This document shows, piece after piece, positions 53,000 to 64,000 of a stretch of DNA of 64,000 bases; the stretch's first letter is position 1, and each line of letters starts with the position of its first letter. The notes beneath the pieces are model-generated. The model was not told where the DNA came from, did not search any database, and was given only the letters and a program-made list of their open reading frames with translations. The translations under genes and the position numbers were made by a program. Origin of the DNA: Cardiocondyla obscurior (taxonomy: Eukaryota > Arthropoda > Insecta > Hymenoptera > Formicidae); NCBI RefSeq assembly GCF_019399895.1, contig NC_091870.1:4500001-4564000 (forward strand), written 5' to 3'.

Positions 53000-55900
53000 C
53001 TCCCACCATTTTACTGGAGACGGAAGTTCCATTAGTTCTAATACAATGGGGACAGCAGCAGGCGGTAGCACTATTAGCCGCCATATTGAATTCAGCTGCA
53101 TTTTATGGAAGGTGAGCCCGTAATTTTTATCTCCTGTTATCGCCCCCCGAGCGCTAGTGACGTGTTTTTAGGCCAGTGGCGTCGGTTCTTCTCTCAGTTT
53201 ACCGGAAAAACTTTCTTCGGAGGGGACTACAATACTCACAACGAGATTTGGGGATCTTTCCGCTCTTGCCGTTCTGAGGTAAGCCTGTAGAAGGATCTGT
53301 TCGATTTGGATCTCGTTCTTCTGAATGACGGTTCGCCAACGTTCTACAGGGCGTTTCATCACTCTAATTCGGTCATTGACCTTTCGATTGTTGATTTCTT
53401 CCTTGCGATCCGGGCCTAACTGGCGGGTCAAAGATGACCCTTGGGACAGTGACCATCTGCTCATATTCATCCTTTTGCATGGTGCTCCGGATCTTCGACC
53501 GGTGGTAAGAAAGGGAAATCGCCTGTATGGCGTTTGCACAGACTGGTTGAGTTTTCAGCATTATCTTGACGAGAGTCTTCATATGCTGTCCGGATATGAG
53601 AGCCTTGGCGAGGAGGTTCTTTATGAGACATTTACGGCTTTTATTGTGGGCCCCTTGATTCGGCTACCCTGGGTAGGCCTCGGCCTAACCGGGTGGGGTA
53701 GCGCACGGCTCCGACTTCTCCGCCTTGCGTTTAGTGGAATGAGAAATGCGAACGACTCATCCGTCTTCGCAAGGTGGCTCTCTTTAACGTGTCTCTGTTA
53801 CGAAAAGGGAGCTCCGAAATATTAAAAGGGCAAACTTCAGGGTATTTTGTGAGGGTTTTAATAAGAATTCCAATGTTTTCTATGTCTAAACAGTTAAGAA
53901 GTTTCAATCCAGCTTTAACCGCCCTGAAAATAAGTATGAATATAGTTTGAACAAAACTTCCAAGGTCTTGGATAAAATTAATTCTCTGCGATCGGATTGG
54001 GTTCCTGTGGACTTCCCGATTCTATCTGGCGAAAGGGTAGACTCCTTTTTGGACCTCTCCTTTTATATAGAGAAGCTTCTAGCGGCGATTCGAGAAGTCA
54101 GGTCCGGCTTCAGTCCCGGCCTTGATGGGAATGATTACCGAATAATCAAGAGGCTTACTTCTGAAGCCTTTGACATTCTACTGTATATTTACAATGCCGT
54201 TATGATCCGCGGTTCGTTTCCTCATAGTTGGCACAAATACAGAATCTTTTTTATTCCCAAGACTAATTCGAATGGCTCCGCCCTACCTCTTTGGCTTTCT
54301 GTCTGGGCAAAGTTATAGAGAAGATGGTCAACCTCAGACTTTTACGGTGGCTTGAGCACAACAAATTGCCCAGATTCTAGTTTGGTTTTCGGAGAAACAA
54401 GTCCTGCACTGACAGTCTTACCATTTTATACTCGGAGATCGCCATGGTTTTTCACAAGAACGCTTCTCTTTCTGCGGTCTTTTTAGATATAGAAGCTGCT
54501 TACAATGTGCTGCCTGACATCTTGGTGAAGAAACTGTACGCACTCGATATCTCGGTAGCGTCCTTAGCCCTTTTCTCTACATGCTCTATGTGACAGACCT
54601 GGATTCGGTTGGCTCTGATAGATGCAGGATTTTACAGTACGCCAATGATGTGTGTCTTTATTCTTGGATGCTCTCTTTAGATGAGGGCATTTGCGAACTG
54701 GAACGAGCAGTGGCAAAGACTTGCAACCGGCTAGATGAACTAGGTTTGGTTATCTCTCCTTACAAATCTCAGTTTTGCGTGTTCAGTCGCAATAATAATG
54801 CCCTTATGGCTCGAGGCCGGAGAGGCGGAAATGGATTGTTCGGCTTCCGTCGGTTCTCGATTTTGATTCGCGACAGAACCGTGTCGAACTTTCATCGGGT
54901 TTGGTTTCTGGGAATGCACTTTTGCTCCGACTTAATTTGGTCTTCTCATATCAACCACGTTATCTCGCGCAGTATGTCCTTGATTGCCATTATCAAATGC
55001 CTCTGCCGCACGTGGTAGGGTGCGGATTTTCTCACCCTCGAATTGTTGTTTCGGGCCCTGGTGAGATCCAAAGTAGAGTATGGCAGCTTTTTGTTTCACA
55101 ACCTAACGGGCAACCTGAAGACCCGCTTGGACAGAATTATGAGTCGCGGCATTCGAATCTTTATGGGTTACAGACAAAGCACTTTATTAAACGTTGTTTT
55201 CAGCGAGGCCCATGAACCCCTTCTACTTCTAAGGAGTAGATTTTTGGCAAGGAATTTTATCATCAAAGCCGCCTTGGCGGAAGATAGAAGGCTTATTGAT
55301 CAGCTTGAAGCATTGAGAGACGAGTCTGAGCTTTTCAATACAAGCAATTTGTTTTGCGGGTCTCTCTTGCTACTGGCTTTTACCGAGTTGGAGAAAAAGC
55401 TGAGATTTTCTGACCCTCTCACGGGCCCCGTTATGCTTCTCGGAGACATATGAAACTATTACGTTCCAGCTGAAAATTAATGTGAACAGTGGGAGGGACA
55501 TCATCCACAGTGGCCCTAGCGCAGAGGCAGAGTTTCGAGCTATTTTTTCATTGGAGATTTTTTTTCATGTGCCTATTCACTGACAAATCAGTTGTTGACC
55601 GAGTCCTTTTCACGGGTTTTTTGGTTGTTTTTCTCGATGAACAGTTATCCCTTCGATATAGGATTGCTAACTTTGTATCCTCCTTCTACATGGAGGTTCT
55701 GGCCATCCTCAGAATCTTGGAATTGGGCGTCGAGAAAGGTTGGCACAGTCTAACAATCTTTACTGATTCTATGTCATCCCTAGCGGCGATTGAGGCTCCC
55801 TTCGAGCACCGACAGAGCTCCTATTTGGTTCTTAAAGTCAGGGCTCTTCTGCATTTCTTGACTGTGGAGAGGGGCGTCGAAGTGAGTCTAGTTTGGATTC

Positions 55901-57674
55901 CCAGTCATCGCGGAATTCTGGAAAATGAGGCAGCTGACCTGTTGGCCAAAGATGCGATACGATATGGCGCTGACACTCAAGTGGGGCTTTCTCCTTCTAA
56001 GCTGAAGAACCTTAGTAAAAATCTCATGCTGACACAACTCAATTAATGGGCTCAAGATGAGGCCCCACGCTGGGGTTCTATTTTCTGTGACAATTTCCTG
56101 ATTTCTGTAAAACACCCATGGTATACAAAGCTCGGAATCAGCAGAAGAGCGGTCACCACTATTATCAGGCTCCAAAGTGAGCACTCTTCATTGAATACTA
56201 GTCTATTTCGTTTTAATATCGTTAGCATTTCTCTTTGCGACGTGTGCGGCGACGAGGAGACGACGGACCATGTTTTTTACGGCCTGTAAGAAATATACTG
56301 CACAGCGATTGGCTCTCTGCGAATCCTTGGTTGAGTCTCAGGGCATTTTTTTTACAGTGTCAATTACCTCCTGGCTTCTCTGGACCAGGCTGTCGTAAAA
56401 GCGTTGGATCAATTTATTAATTTGTAACACGGTAATTTATGTCGGTGGAAAGCTCGTCGGGATCCAAGGTACGAGTTGAAAAATCGAGACGTGAATAACG
56501 TAAAAATAAAGTAATTTATTATAAAATAAAAGATAATAAGAACCAGAATAATACAATGTAAATAAAAGAAAACAAAAAAATATGGCTTAAAGCAATTTGT
56601 ACAAAAGGTTAACGAACTAAAAGTTAACGTGAGTAATTTGCGAAAAGCGTGATTGTACAGAGATCCTGCCTTCCTTTAAGTCTTAAGAACTATTTACAGG
56701 TTGAGGCCGACCAGGCCGTGTCGCAAGGACAGGGTTGCGCGGTCGCGAATCAGTAACGCGGAGTACAAGGTGGGCCTTCAAGGCTGTGTCGCACGGACAG
56801 AGTTACGCGGTCGCGGTGTCAGCAGCGCAATATACAAGGTGAACCGTCCAGGCCGCGTCGCACGGACAGGGTCTCGTGGTCGCGGGTCGGTAGCGCAGAG
56901 TACAAGATAGGCCGTCCAGACCGTGTCGCATGGACAGAGTTTCGCGGTCGCGGGTCGGTAGCGCAGAGTACAAGATAAGCCGTTCAGGCCGTGTCGCGGG
57001 TCGGTAGCGCAGTGTATGCGGAAACGTCCACGAGATTTAGCACCGGCGGTAGTCTAATCGAGGAAAATGTTAGGGAGCGCCCGAGTTTCGGTGGCCGCGG
57101 AATCGGAGACCGGAAGAACCCGGTCGAGGAAAGGCTCGGGAGCGCCCGAGTCTTGGTGGTGAAGAAGTCGGAGACCGGGAGTGCCCGATTGGAGGAAGGC
57201 TCGGGAGCGCCCGAATCCTGGTGGTAGTGGTCTCTAAGGCTGGGTGTGCCCGGTCGAAGGGAGGCTCGGGAGTGCCCGAGTAGCGGTTTTGAAGGCCGGG
57301 TGAGCCCGGTCGAAGAAGGCTTGGAAGTGCTCAAGTCCTGGAGGATCGGTTGCTGGAGTGCTCTTTAGCGAGGAAAAGGTACTTCTCTCGCGTTCGAACC
57401 GGCTTATATACCCGTTGGCTCGAGAGTGGGAAAAACCCCCTTTCGAGCGGTCTGTGGCGGTGCGCAGTGCGGGCGGCCGGTCGGCCCGTGTCCCCGGCTA
57501 CGGCGGTCCGCGCTACACGCCGCGGGCGTGTTGGGTTGGTCGGCTCGCGTAAAATGAAAATGTTCGGTAATCGCGCGAAATCTTGGGCGATCGGTGGTTG
57601 TCGCGACGCGGAGTCTGAAATTTCTTAATTGTTCGTAGCCTTTGGCAACAAATTCGATAGACAAATATATTTAG
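53000..57674 (+). pseudogene. R1/I-type LINE ORF2, broken
   Basis: Order of domains: AP-endonuclease (CYRPPSAS, GGDYNTHNEIWGS, LNDGSPTFYR and SVIDLSIVDFF, 53105-53410), reverse transcriptase (FSPGLDGNDYRIIKRLT, then PHSWHKYRIFFIPK near 54235; YANDVCLY in place of YADD near 54640), RNase H (FTDSMSSLAAI, VWIPSHRGILENEAADLLAK near 55885-55950) and a C2HC finger CDVCGDEETTDHVF near 56240. RT and RNase H copy and process the element RNA. The last codons read QFINS then after the solo LTR SIDKYI and TAG at 57672-57674. Frameshifts near 53290, 53830, 54300 and 55440 inactivate it. RNase H places it near I, R1 or LOA clades. Confidence 0.85.
56423..57650 (-). mobile_element. Solo LTR, 1228 bp, in LINE 3' end
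   Basis: On the minus strand TGTTGCCAAAGG to GTTACA, with a perfect 4-bp duplication aatt (56419-56422, 57651-57654). Minus-strand TATA gggtatataagcc near 57410. Two arrays follow: gggagcgcccgag-type repeats (57085-57330) and gtcgca..cggacagggt repeats (56715-57000). Closely homologous (inverted) to 33679-34876. It inserted in the last codons of the LINE. Confidence 0.85.
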
Positions 57675-58798
57675 TAGCGTTTAGTGTCGGTTTCACATAT
57701 AGATATCTTGTCGTGCGTTTTGGCGAAAATTGCGAAAATATTACTATTTTTAGTCGTTGTGCAGTTAAGGAGAGATGCGACTTGTAATAAAAGTAACTCG
57801 CCCAAAATAATATAATTAGTTACAGATTTATATTGTATTTTGGTTTAATTGTTATTTTGGTGCTTTGTGTACAGCCTTTCACTTTATCGTATATTTAATT
57901 AACTAGTATTATAGGCAGGCGTATTTGACAGTACTGACTTTTATTTATGCTTGTAGATACCATGAGCTCCTGTTGGATTAGTTCCAACGCAATTTAAGTA
58001 TACTGTGAATCATTCATACTGAGCTGTGATCGTTAGTAATACTAGACTAATTCTTTATATATTGTATAATTAAGCGTAGGTCTGTTTTCCTACGTACTAC
58101 ACAATTTTTGAGATATTGGAAATTTTTTACAACAGTTAATCTTTAGGCAACCGCCGTAGTGTGTAAGCTTAGAACTAATCTTAGTCGATAATAAGAATTT
58201 GTATTTTCTCATGGCGCCCCCTTTTTTACATTACAGTGAGATCTTCTGACTTGACGCGTGCGACTCCCTAGGTTAAGGTAGTTTATGCCGGTTTCTATGT
58301 GCATTGCTTCCAGCCGTAGTGAAACGCGTTTTTAGCGTCTACTATAGGTTTGCGGAAAGTTTGTTCTTTTATGTATACTGCGTACCAAAGTGTAAGCCAA
58401 ATGGGCACGCTCCCAACGGCTCCTTTATTTTCTCAATTAAAAAAAAAAAAAATTTAGCTGCACCAGTGCACATGAATGCACCGAATCCGCCAATTTCATG
58501 TATGTGTAAAATAGCCTGTCAATATATTGCAAAGTGCATTACAGTGTATAGTGCCAGTATTTTGTTAGTATTTTTCAATAAATATTAAAATAATTGCAGT
58601 GACAGCAGTGCCAGTGAAGAGTTTAAAAGGATATTTTTTTTCATTATATTTTATTATATAATATTATTTAATTTTATTGAACTAAGGTTATTGAGGCAAT
58701 TTTTTTTTTGGTAAGTACAATGTAACATATATATTACATACTATAAAAATATTGTTAATTAAGAAATATATTTATTTAATTAAAAAATAAGAAAACTT
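57675..58798. other. LINE 3' UTR and AT-rich DNA
   Basis: No ORF of note. The oligo-A run near 58440 could end an old transcript copy. 58701-58720 has a donor-like ggtaagtac. No identified gene. Confidence 0.3.
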
Positions 58799-59810
58799 AT
58801 GTATCTAACAATACAGAAGAAATGCGAGCATATCCGAAGCCGCGGGCGGGTTTCCGTCGTGAGTCACGCAGGATCGCGGCGCTTGCGATGGCCTCCACTT
58901 ATAAAAAGTTTCCCCAGGAGGTGCCGAAAAAACCGATATAAAAAGAGTTATCCTCCGGGCCAGGAACGACTCCGATCCGTACCAGCACGACAGCACGACC
59001 GCTCTCCGATCTGCTGTCTCACCTCTTCTATCCTCACAAGCCGCATATAGTGCACGGGGTGAAGTTTTACTCACCTTCGCTGAGAGTTCTCAGCCGCCGC
59101 TTTCCTACTTTCGATACCGCACATCGAACGATTGAAACGTCTACGGGGTGACGAGTACTTCGCCTCTGCCGAGTGTTCTTGGTGACGTAAACCTCGGTCT
59201 TCGGTGCCAGCATCGCTCAGGAGCCGCCGGGCATTCCGGCGGCCCAACTCCTATCGCACCGGATATCGAGGTGAGGTGTTCCTCGCCTCGGTCAAGTGTT
59301 CTCGACGACCGACCACCAGGTGCAGTCCTAGCCTTCTCGATTCGCGAAATTGCGGTCTCCGGTTATATTCGGCGACACGTGTGGGACCGCGTCGATACGA
59401 AACAAGGCTTTGCGCGACTCGGGGACATCGACAATGATACGTGCACCGAGCGATTGCGTTTGTAAATATCGCGTGACTCCTGCGATCTAACACCTTACCG
59501 CGAAAACGATCGGGAATCCCGCGAATTCAGCAATCGCGTCGACACCGGGATTCCCCGCTCCGTGTAAATAACATCGAACACATCTGCGCGTCGCAATTGT
59601 ATATAAACACCGTTCTATTTGTGTTTCTTGTATCTTCTATCTATTTATGTAATAAATAGCAACTGTGATTGTAAGTAAAGCGTGTTACGTTTCTGTTCTC
59701 GCCCCGGCCGGATCCCGTCCACGCGTTGATCCGCCACGCAACGGCGGATTTCTAAGCCGACGTCCGGCTCACTCGGGTAAAAAGGGGCGGTTTCAATTTC
59801 TTTGTTTCAG
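58799..59810 (+). promoter_or_regulatory. GC-rich, promoter-bearing segment upstream of THAP exon
   Basis: Two TATA-like boxes (cgatataaaaagag near 58936; gtatataaacacc near 59600), an AATAAA near 59650, and GC-rich DNA with gtgttctcg-type repeats. Composition and layout resemble the solo LTRs in the window, but I found no convincing TG..CA ends with a TSD. It could instead be the 5' region or first intron of the THAP gene. Confidence 0.4.
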
Positions 59811-60196
59811 GTTTATCTACAGAGAAGCTGGCCCAACTAAAGATCTGCACTAAACATTTTTCGGAAGATATGTTCATTGTCGATCGAACAAGACAATGCT
59901 TGAAAAAAACCGTGTTTCCTATTTTAAATTTAGAGTCCAAATGTATTAGTAGTATTAATAGTATAGTTTCCGAGAATATTCATGTTACAATTAATGCTTC
60001 CGAAGATGTTCAGTGTAATCTTAATTTGGTACCAGCACTTGAAAAAAGCAACACCGATGGAACAACAAAAACACAAGCCACAATGAAATGTAGTTGCCGA
60101 AATTTGAGGAAATACCAGAAGAAACTATATAAGAAGAGGAATATAATAAAAAAGCAAAGACAAAAATTGAAGGAATCGAAACGGATGAAAAAATAA
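59811..60196 (+). CDS. THAP-domain protein, C-terminal part of domain and coiled coil (partial)
   Basis: After an acceptor-like tttctttgtttcag, the frame reads LSTEKLAQLKICTKHFSEDMF, then LKKTVFPIL, the second half of a THAP zinc finger (C..H, then the conserved Pro). Residues 45-90 are a Ser/Asn/Thr-rich linker. The end is a Lys-rich coiled coil (SCRNLRKYQKKLYKKRNIIK and following) ending KESKRMKK and TAA at 60194. THAP domains bind DNA and occur in host factors and P-element transposases. The first half of the domain, with the CxxC pair, is not visible nearby, so the gene is partial or broken. Confidence 0.6.
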
Positions 60197-60910
60197 AAAA
60201 AAGTGGCATCTTATATATCAAATGTAGAGTAACCGGCAATAATGGCCTGACTCACTGTGACGACGGCGGCTAACGCGAGTGAGCTAGGGTGGTGTGCGTC
60301 AGGCCTTACCGCAGATGGCGTACGTGAGCCCTGGAGCACCGAGAGAAGCGAGAAGACGAGGAAAAATTTAGAGGGAAGCATTTTCATGTCCTGTTCTGTT
60401 CGCGACTGTGTGTGTGAGAGAGAACGCATGAGTGATCGCGAAGAAATTATTATAAGCGCACCTTCGTTCTCTCGCTTGCTCGCGTTTGTGTTTATACAGG
60501 CGCGCAAGGATAGAAATAGTTCGCAAAAGTACGCTATTAATTCTAGCGTATACTTTAAGACATTTTGCGACTTATGACAACCGAAAAGTCTGTTTAAACC
60601 GTGAGCAAAAGTGTTTTGTGAACAATTCTTCTGACTTTCACATATTTTTTTCTAAGTGTTTTATTAACATTTGTTTAGAGCAATTCTACAAATTATTGTA
60701 CTTCGTAGTATAACGCTGTGTTGTAATCATAAAAATAGATAAATTGTTCAGGAAAATATTGATATAGCTTTGGAAGTAATCGCGATATTAATAATGTTAG
60801 AGTTTTGCGCAAAAAGTTTGTACAAAGTGCATGTCTAATCGATAAACGTAAAAAAACACGTATTAGATAATTATAAATGTTTGATTAGAAAAAAATGTAA
60901 ACAATGTATA
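60197..60910. other. Unassigned region
   Basis: Contains ORF-like frames (60257-60577) without domains. ggcctgac (60243) and gtcaggcc (60298) form a short inverted pair. May be 3' UTR of the THAP gene or another insertion. Confidence 0.3.
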
Positions 60911-61131
60911 GCATTGTTTATTTTGCCTTCCGAGAGTCACTCCGAGCAAGCCCAACACATTCCAAGTGCGTTGAAAAAGACATTACTCTTGCAACTTGGC
61001 ACTGACTTCTTCTAATGTGTGACATTAGAAGAAAAGGACGGTGCCGGGTTGCACAAGTGATCTCTCTTTCAACACACTTGGGATGTGTTGAGCTTGCTCG
61101 GAGTGACTCCCGAAAGGTAAAACGAACAATA
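60911..61131. mobile_element. Near-perfect hairpin MITE, about 220 bp
   Basis: Left arm cttccgagagtcactccgag pairs with ctcggagtgactcccgaaag in the right arm; the arms meet at a short loop in ttctaatgtgtgacattagaa (61013-61033). Outer ends attgtttattttgcc and ggtaaaacgaacaat pair too. Almost the entire element folds into one hairpin. No coding; the shape could make a miRNA-like or siRNA precursor if transcribed. Confidence 0.7.
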
Positions 61132-61319
61132 CTTATGTATTACAATTATATTTTTGTGTTTTGTTAATGCGAAGTGTGAATCAGTGTGAATGTTTAGCGT
61201 AGTAAACCATATAAGCAGGATTTTTCTACTTCACATCATTACCTGAAGAAATCATGTTTTCTCTATGACCTATGAGGACATGAGAAGATATGCCTTCAGG
61301 TTGGAATGATGTCCAGAGC

Positions 61320-61561
61320 GATTAATTTGTCTAGCGCATGAGCGACAAAGAAGCACACGTGAGTGAGCGCGACAGGCAACGGCACCACTCGCCTGTCGCG
61401 CTCACTCACGTGTAGCTTTCTTGTCGGTCTTGCGCTAGACAAATTAATTTTTTTCTCATTAACGGTTGAGAATTTTACAAGATGTTATGAGACTTTCTTA
61501 TTTGTCTACCCGAGTTCTATCTATTCCTAATGGGTTCGACATGGAACGAAACACCCTGTAT
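61320..61561. mobile_element. 5'-truncated mariner-related MITE
   Basis: The right end (cgaaacaccctg, then ta) and the GC-rich inverted core (gcatgagcgacaaagaagca near 61336; agctttcttgtcggtcttgc near 61416) match the MITEs at 27697 and 38341. The left terminal repeat is absent. Confidence 0.65.
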
Positions 61562-61569
61562 TTTTATTT

Positions 61570-63115
61570 GTTGTAAAGAAGTAAGAAGGTATAAGTATTA
61601 AGATATAGTTACAGCAAACGGAGATCAGAAGGAACAGGCGAAGGACAGGATGAGAAAAGACGCAGTAATATTGGGACAGGTATGGAGTATAAAGGAAAAA
61701 AAAATTCGGATAAGACTGGGGCAGGAGAATGTGGTTGTTTGACAGATTGGTATGGACAGTGATTAATTATGGTATTGAAGTATAGGGGTAGAAGGAAAAA
61801 AAGGAAATAGAAAGAATACATAAAAAACATTTGAGATGGATTTTGGAAGTGAAGACGTTTATTCCATAATATATGTTAAGAGAGAAAATGCAAAAAGATA
61901 AACTAAAAGGGAGAGCATGTGTAAAGACATGGAAATATAAAAGAAGACTAGGGGAGGGAAGAGGAGGGGAGCTGGCAAGAAGATGCTGGGAAGAATTGAG
62001 GAAAAAGACAAAGGAGGAAAAGTGGAAAGAAAAATGGGAAATAAAAAAGAAGAAGTGTTATAAAAATTTTGGGTGGATTTTGAAAATAATAGAAGAAAAG
62101 AAAGAAAAAAGTGAAATAAGAGGAGAGGATGTGGTGAAAAAAAAGAAGTATGCAAAGAGAAGAAAGATGGAAGATATAAGAGAATCAAAGTTTAATAAAG
62201 TATATGACAGAGTTGAAGGAGATGGGATACCGGGATATTTTAAAGGGGATTGAAAAGAAGAAAGGTGGCAAAGGGTAGCAAGGTTTAAATTAAAGAAGAA
62301 AGTAAGAGGGATTAAGTATTGGAAAAATAAAGAGAAGAAAAAATTTAAATTGTGCATGGGGCAAATGGAGACGTGGGAACATATATGGGAAAGATGTATA
62401 GATTGGAGTTTGGACAATGAGTGGAAGGTAATGACAGAAAAGGTTTTAGGGGAAAAAAAGAGGGAAAGGGATGGTGTTCGGAAAGGAAAATAATTACCGT
62501 CGCGGTCACCGCTTAGTGAGTCGATGTCGCGTGGATCACGCCGCGCCCGCGTGCCGAACAGCTGGCTTCAACGCCAGCCACGGCAACAATATTTTTAACA
62601 CGCCGTGGTGAGCATCGTGTTACCTCACCTTTACTCTGTTTATACCGCGGTCACGCCGGTAAACTCACCTGAAGCGATCTAGATCACTTCATAATAACGT
62701 GTTATCGGCGCCGGCACTTTCCCGAAAATTCTGGGCCTTTTCTCGGTATAAAAGGAGCGGCTCCTTTCGACGCGACACAGTCGTTTCGAAAACAGAGTGC
62801 GGATTCCCCGTTTTTTGCGATTTGTCATTTGCTCGACGCGTCGAGTATCGTGAGACAAGTGTCTCGATTTAATCGCGTGCTGCACGTTTAGAGTTTTTGC
62901 GACGCCGTCGCGCACAACAAACATTTCTTTTGTATAGAGACTAAATATAGCTGGTTTAAACCGAAATTATTTTGATCCTGTCTTTTCACACAGATGGATA
63001 ATAAAGGTAGAAGAAATAAAGAATAGAGCAAGGATGATTCAATGTGAAAGCGAAAGGAAAGGAAAGAATGTAAGGAAGTGCAGCGAAAGCGGAAATCCAG
63101 AATGAGTAAATTGGA
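61570..63115 (+). pseudogene. LINE ORF2 C-terminal fragment, copy 2
   Basis: Reads WLFDRLVWTVINYGIEV, then IERIHKKHLRWILEVKTFIP and MLREKMQKDKLKGRACVKTW (61873), then KGDXKEERWQRVARFKLKKK, a finger remnant with CMGQMETWEHIWERC (about 62350), and EKVLGEKKRERDG up to the solo LTR at 62475. After the LTR the frame goes on to TGA at about 63103. This is the typical end of a hymenopteran LINE ORF2. Stops near 61855 and 62251 break it; 5'-truncated. Confidence 0.7.
62475..62992 (+). mobile_element. Solo LTR, 518 bp, in LINE ORF2
   Basis: Starts TGTTCGGAAAGG and ends TTCACACA; perfect 5-bp duplication gatgg (62470-62474, 62993-62997). TATA box cggtataaaaggagc near 62745 with an initiator-like cacagtcg about 30 bp further. 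5-bp TSD fits BEL/Pao or gypsy. Removal restores the LINE frame. Confidence 0.85.
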
Positions 63116-63175
63116 ATAAACCTGAGAATGAAATAGGTGGAATGAATAAGAAATAGATTTAAATAAATGTTCCTC

Positions 63176-63242
63176 CCCTCTCTCTACCCCCTCACTCTCT
63201 CTCTCTCTTTCTCTCTCTCCCTATCTCTCTCCCTCTCCCTCT

Positions 63243-63322
<80 letters not shown>

Positions 63323-63331
63323 CTCTCTCTC

Positions 63332-63381
<50 letters not shown>
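63176..63381. repeat. CT/TC microsatellite
   Basis: About 205 bp of almost uninterrupted ct dinucleotides with a few ccc breaks. The Ser/Leu ORF over it is an artefact. Confidence 0.95.
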
Positions 63382-63385
<4 letters not shown>

Positions 63386-63861
63386 GTTGTTTTAATGTTA
63401 AATAAGATAAATAGAATAAGTAATTGGTTTTTATATTTCCGTTGGTTTAGTAGTAGTAGTCTTGTACGTTTTGTTATGTCTGTAGCGTTATTTTTGTTTT
63501 TTAGATTTTTTTGTATTTGTATTTTAGAGTTTTATGTTTTATGTTGGCGTTTCTGATTTTGAATTATTTGGTAAGCGGAGCAGAGGTCCGCGATGTTTCC
63601 CGCAAGGGAAATTACATCTATTTTTATTTTTGACAAATGTTATTACAAGTATTCTCAGGATGATTGGAGCAAGTATTGTAACAGTATTGCGGAGTACGAA
63701 CTGCTAATTCTATTTTGTGCCAAATAACGTAACATTGTATATCAAAAATAAATAGTAAAGAAGAAAGATTTTATCAATAAATCTACCGTACCGGTAAGGT
63801 TAAAAGATCGTGGAGTTTTCCGTCCGTAAACAATTAAACTAACAACTAATTTTTTTAATAG
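63382..63861. other. Non-coding, AT-rich
   Basis: No feature recognised. May contain LINE 3' UTR remnants; a purine/GC-rich patch lies at 63570-63610. Confidence 0.3.
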
Positions 63862-63988
63862 TCTTTACGTTACCGCTTTAGCGCACAACGAGCCTGATTT
63901 GTCCGACAATCCAAGAAGGGTGAGCGGTGCTCCGCCGATCATTGACCACCAGGAGCTGCAGAACCGCGCTGATCTTTCTCCTTTGTAA
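63862..63988 (+). CDS. Possible terminal exon of a host gene
   Basis: After acceptor-like ttttttaatag, an open stretch of 41 codons reads LYVTALAHNEPDLSDNPRRV, then SGAPPII, then a stop at 63986-63988. Composition is balanced, with no low-complexity, and GC content rises against the AT-rich flank. No domain is recognised and the upstream exon is not identified. It could be chance. Confidence 0.35.
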
Positions 63989-64000
63989 CCAGCCCCGGTC

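Noticed and set aside
61859..62417. Minus-strand hydrophobic ORFs
   Set aside because: Antisense of the Lys/Glu-rich LINE ORF2 region; rich in Phe/Ser/Leu for that reason.
63167..63556. 129-codon Ser/Leu ORF
   Set aside because: Translation of a CT microsatellite.

Overview
The window is eukaryotic DNA that is almost entirely transposable-element sequence. The element set suggests an insect, most likely an ant or other hymenopteran: PIF/Harbinger and hAT transposons, Tc1/mariner elements with long inverted repeats, a Helitron with DUF6570 and PIF1-type helicase regions, gypsy LTRs and AP-endonuclease LINEs. Species assignment is inference. Old elements are AT-rich with scattered stops. Young insertions are GC-rich and still have intact target-site duplications (TSDs).

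Layout. Positions 1-16,140: a GC-rich LTR tail, then one very degraded Helitron (DUF6570 region, HUH/Y2 Rep domain, PIF1-like helicase, C-terminal USP-type ubiquitin-hydrolase-like domain). It is split by four solo LTRs and a 4.75-kb PIF/Harbinger transposon, which itself holds a mini-LTR and an 8-bp-TSD MITE. 16.4-24.3 kb: a palindromic mariner-type MITE split by a solo LTR, A-rich tandem repeats, a foldback element, an unknown ORF and a hAT remnant. 24.5-31.9 kb: two 3.2-3.4-kb Tc1/mariner elements, each with two inverted transposase copies, separated by a related MITE. 31.9-38.3 kb: a minus-strand gypsy element with both LTRs and a solo LTR in pol. 38.3-40.5 kb: another MITE and a 1.74-kb mariner. 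40.5-45.3 kb: orphan ORFs, including a tandem pair of Cys-rich ORFs and two members of a three-copy unknown family. 45.6-46.1 kb: a LINE 3' fragment.

47.0-48.1 kb (minus): three exons of a fatty-acid-synthase thioesterase domain with good splice sites, the clearest host-gene sequence here. 48.8-64 kb: a TTAA-flanked palindromic MITE, solo LTRs, an R1/I-type LINE with a solo LTR in its last codons, a THAP-domain exon, hairpin MITEs, a second LINE 3' end split by a solo LTR, a CT microsatellite and a possible terminal exon at the right edge.

The genes do not form a pathway. The logic of the window is nested insertion. Eleven solo LTRs with matching or near-matching 4-5-bp TSDs, against one two-LTR element, point to frequent LTR-LTR recombination. 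The most interesting items are the USP-like domain on the Helitron, the double-transposase palindromic mariners, the tandem Cys-rich ORF pair and the three-copy unknown ORF family.
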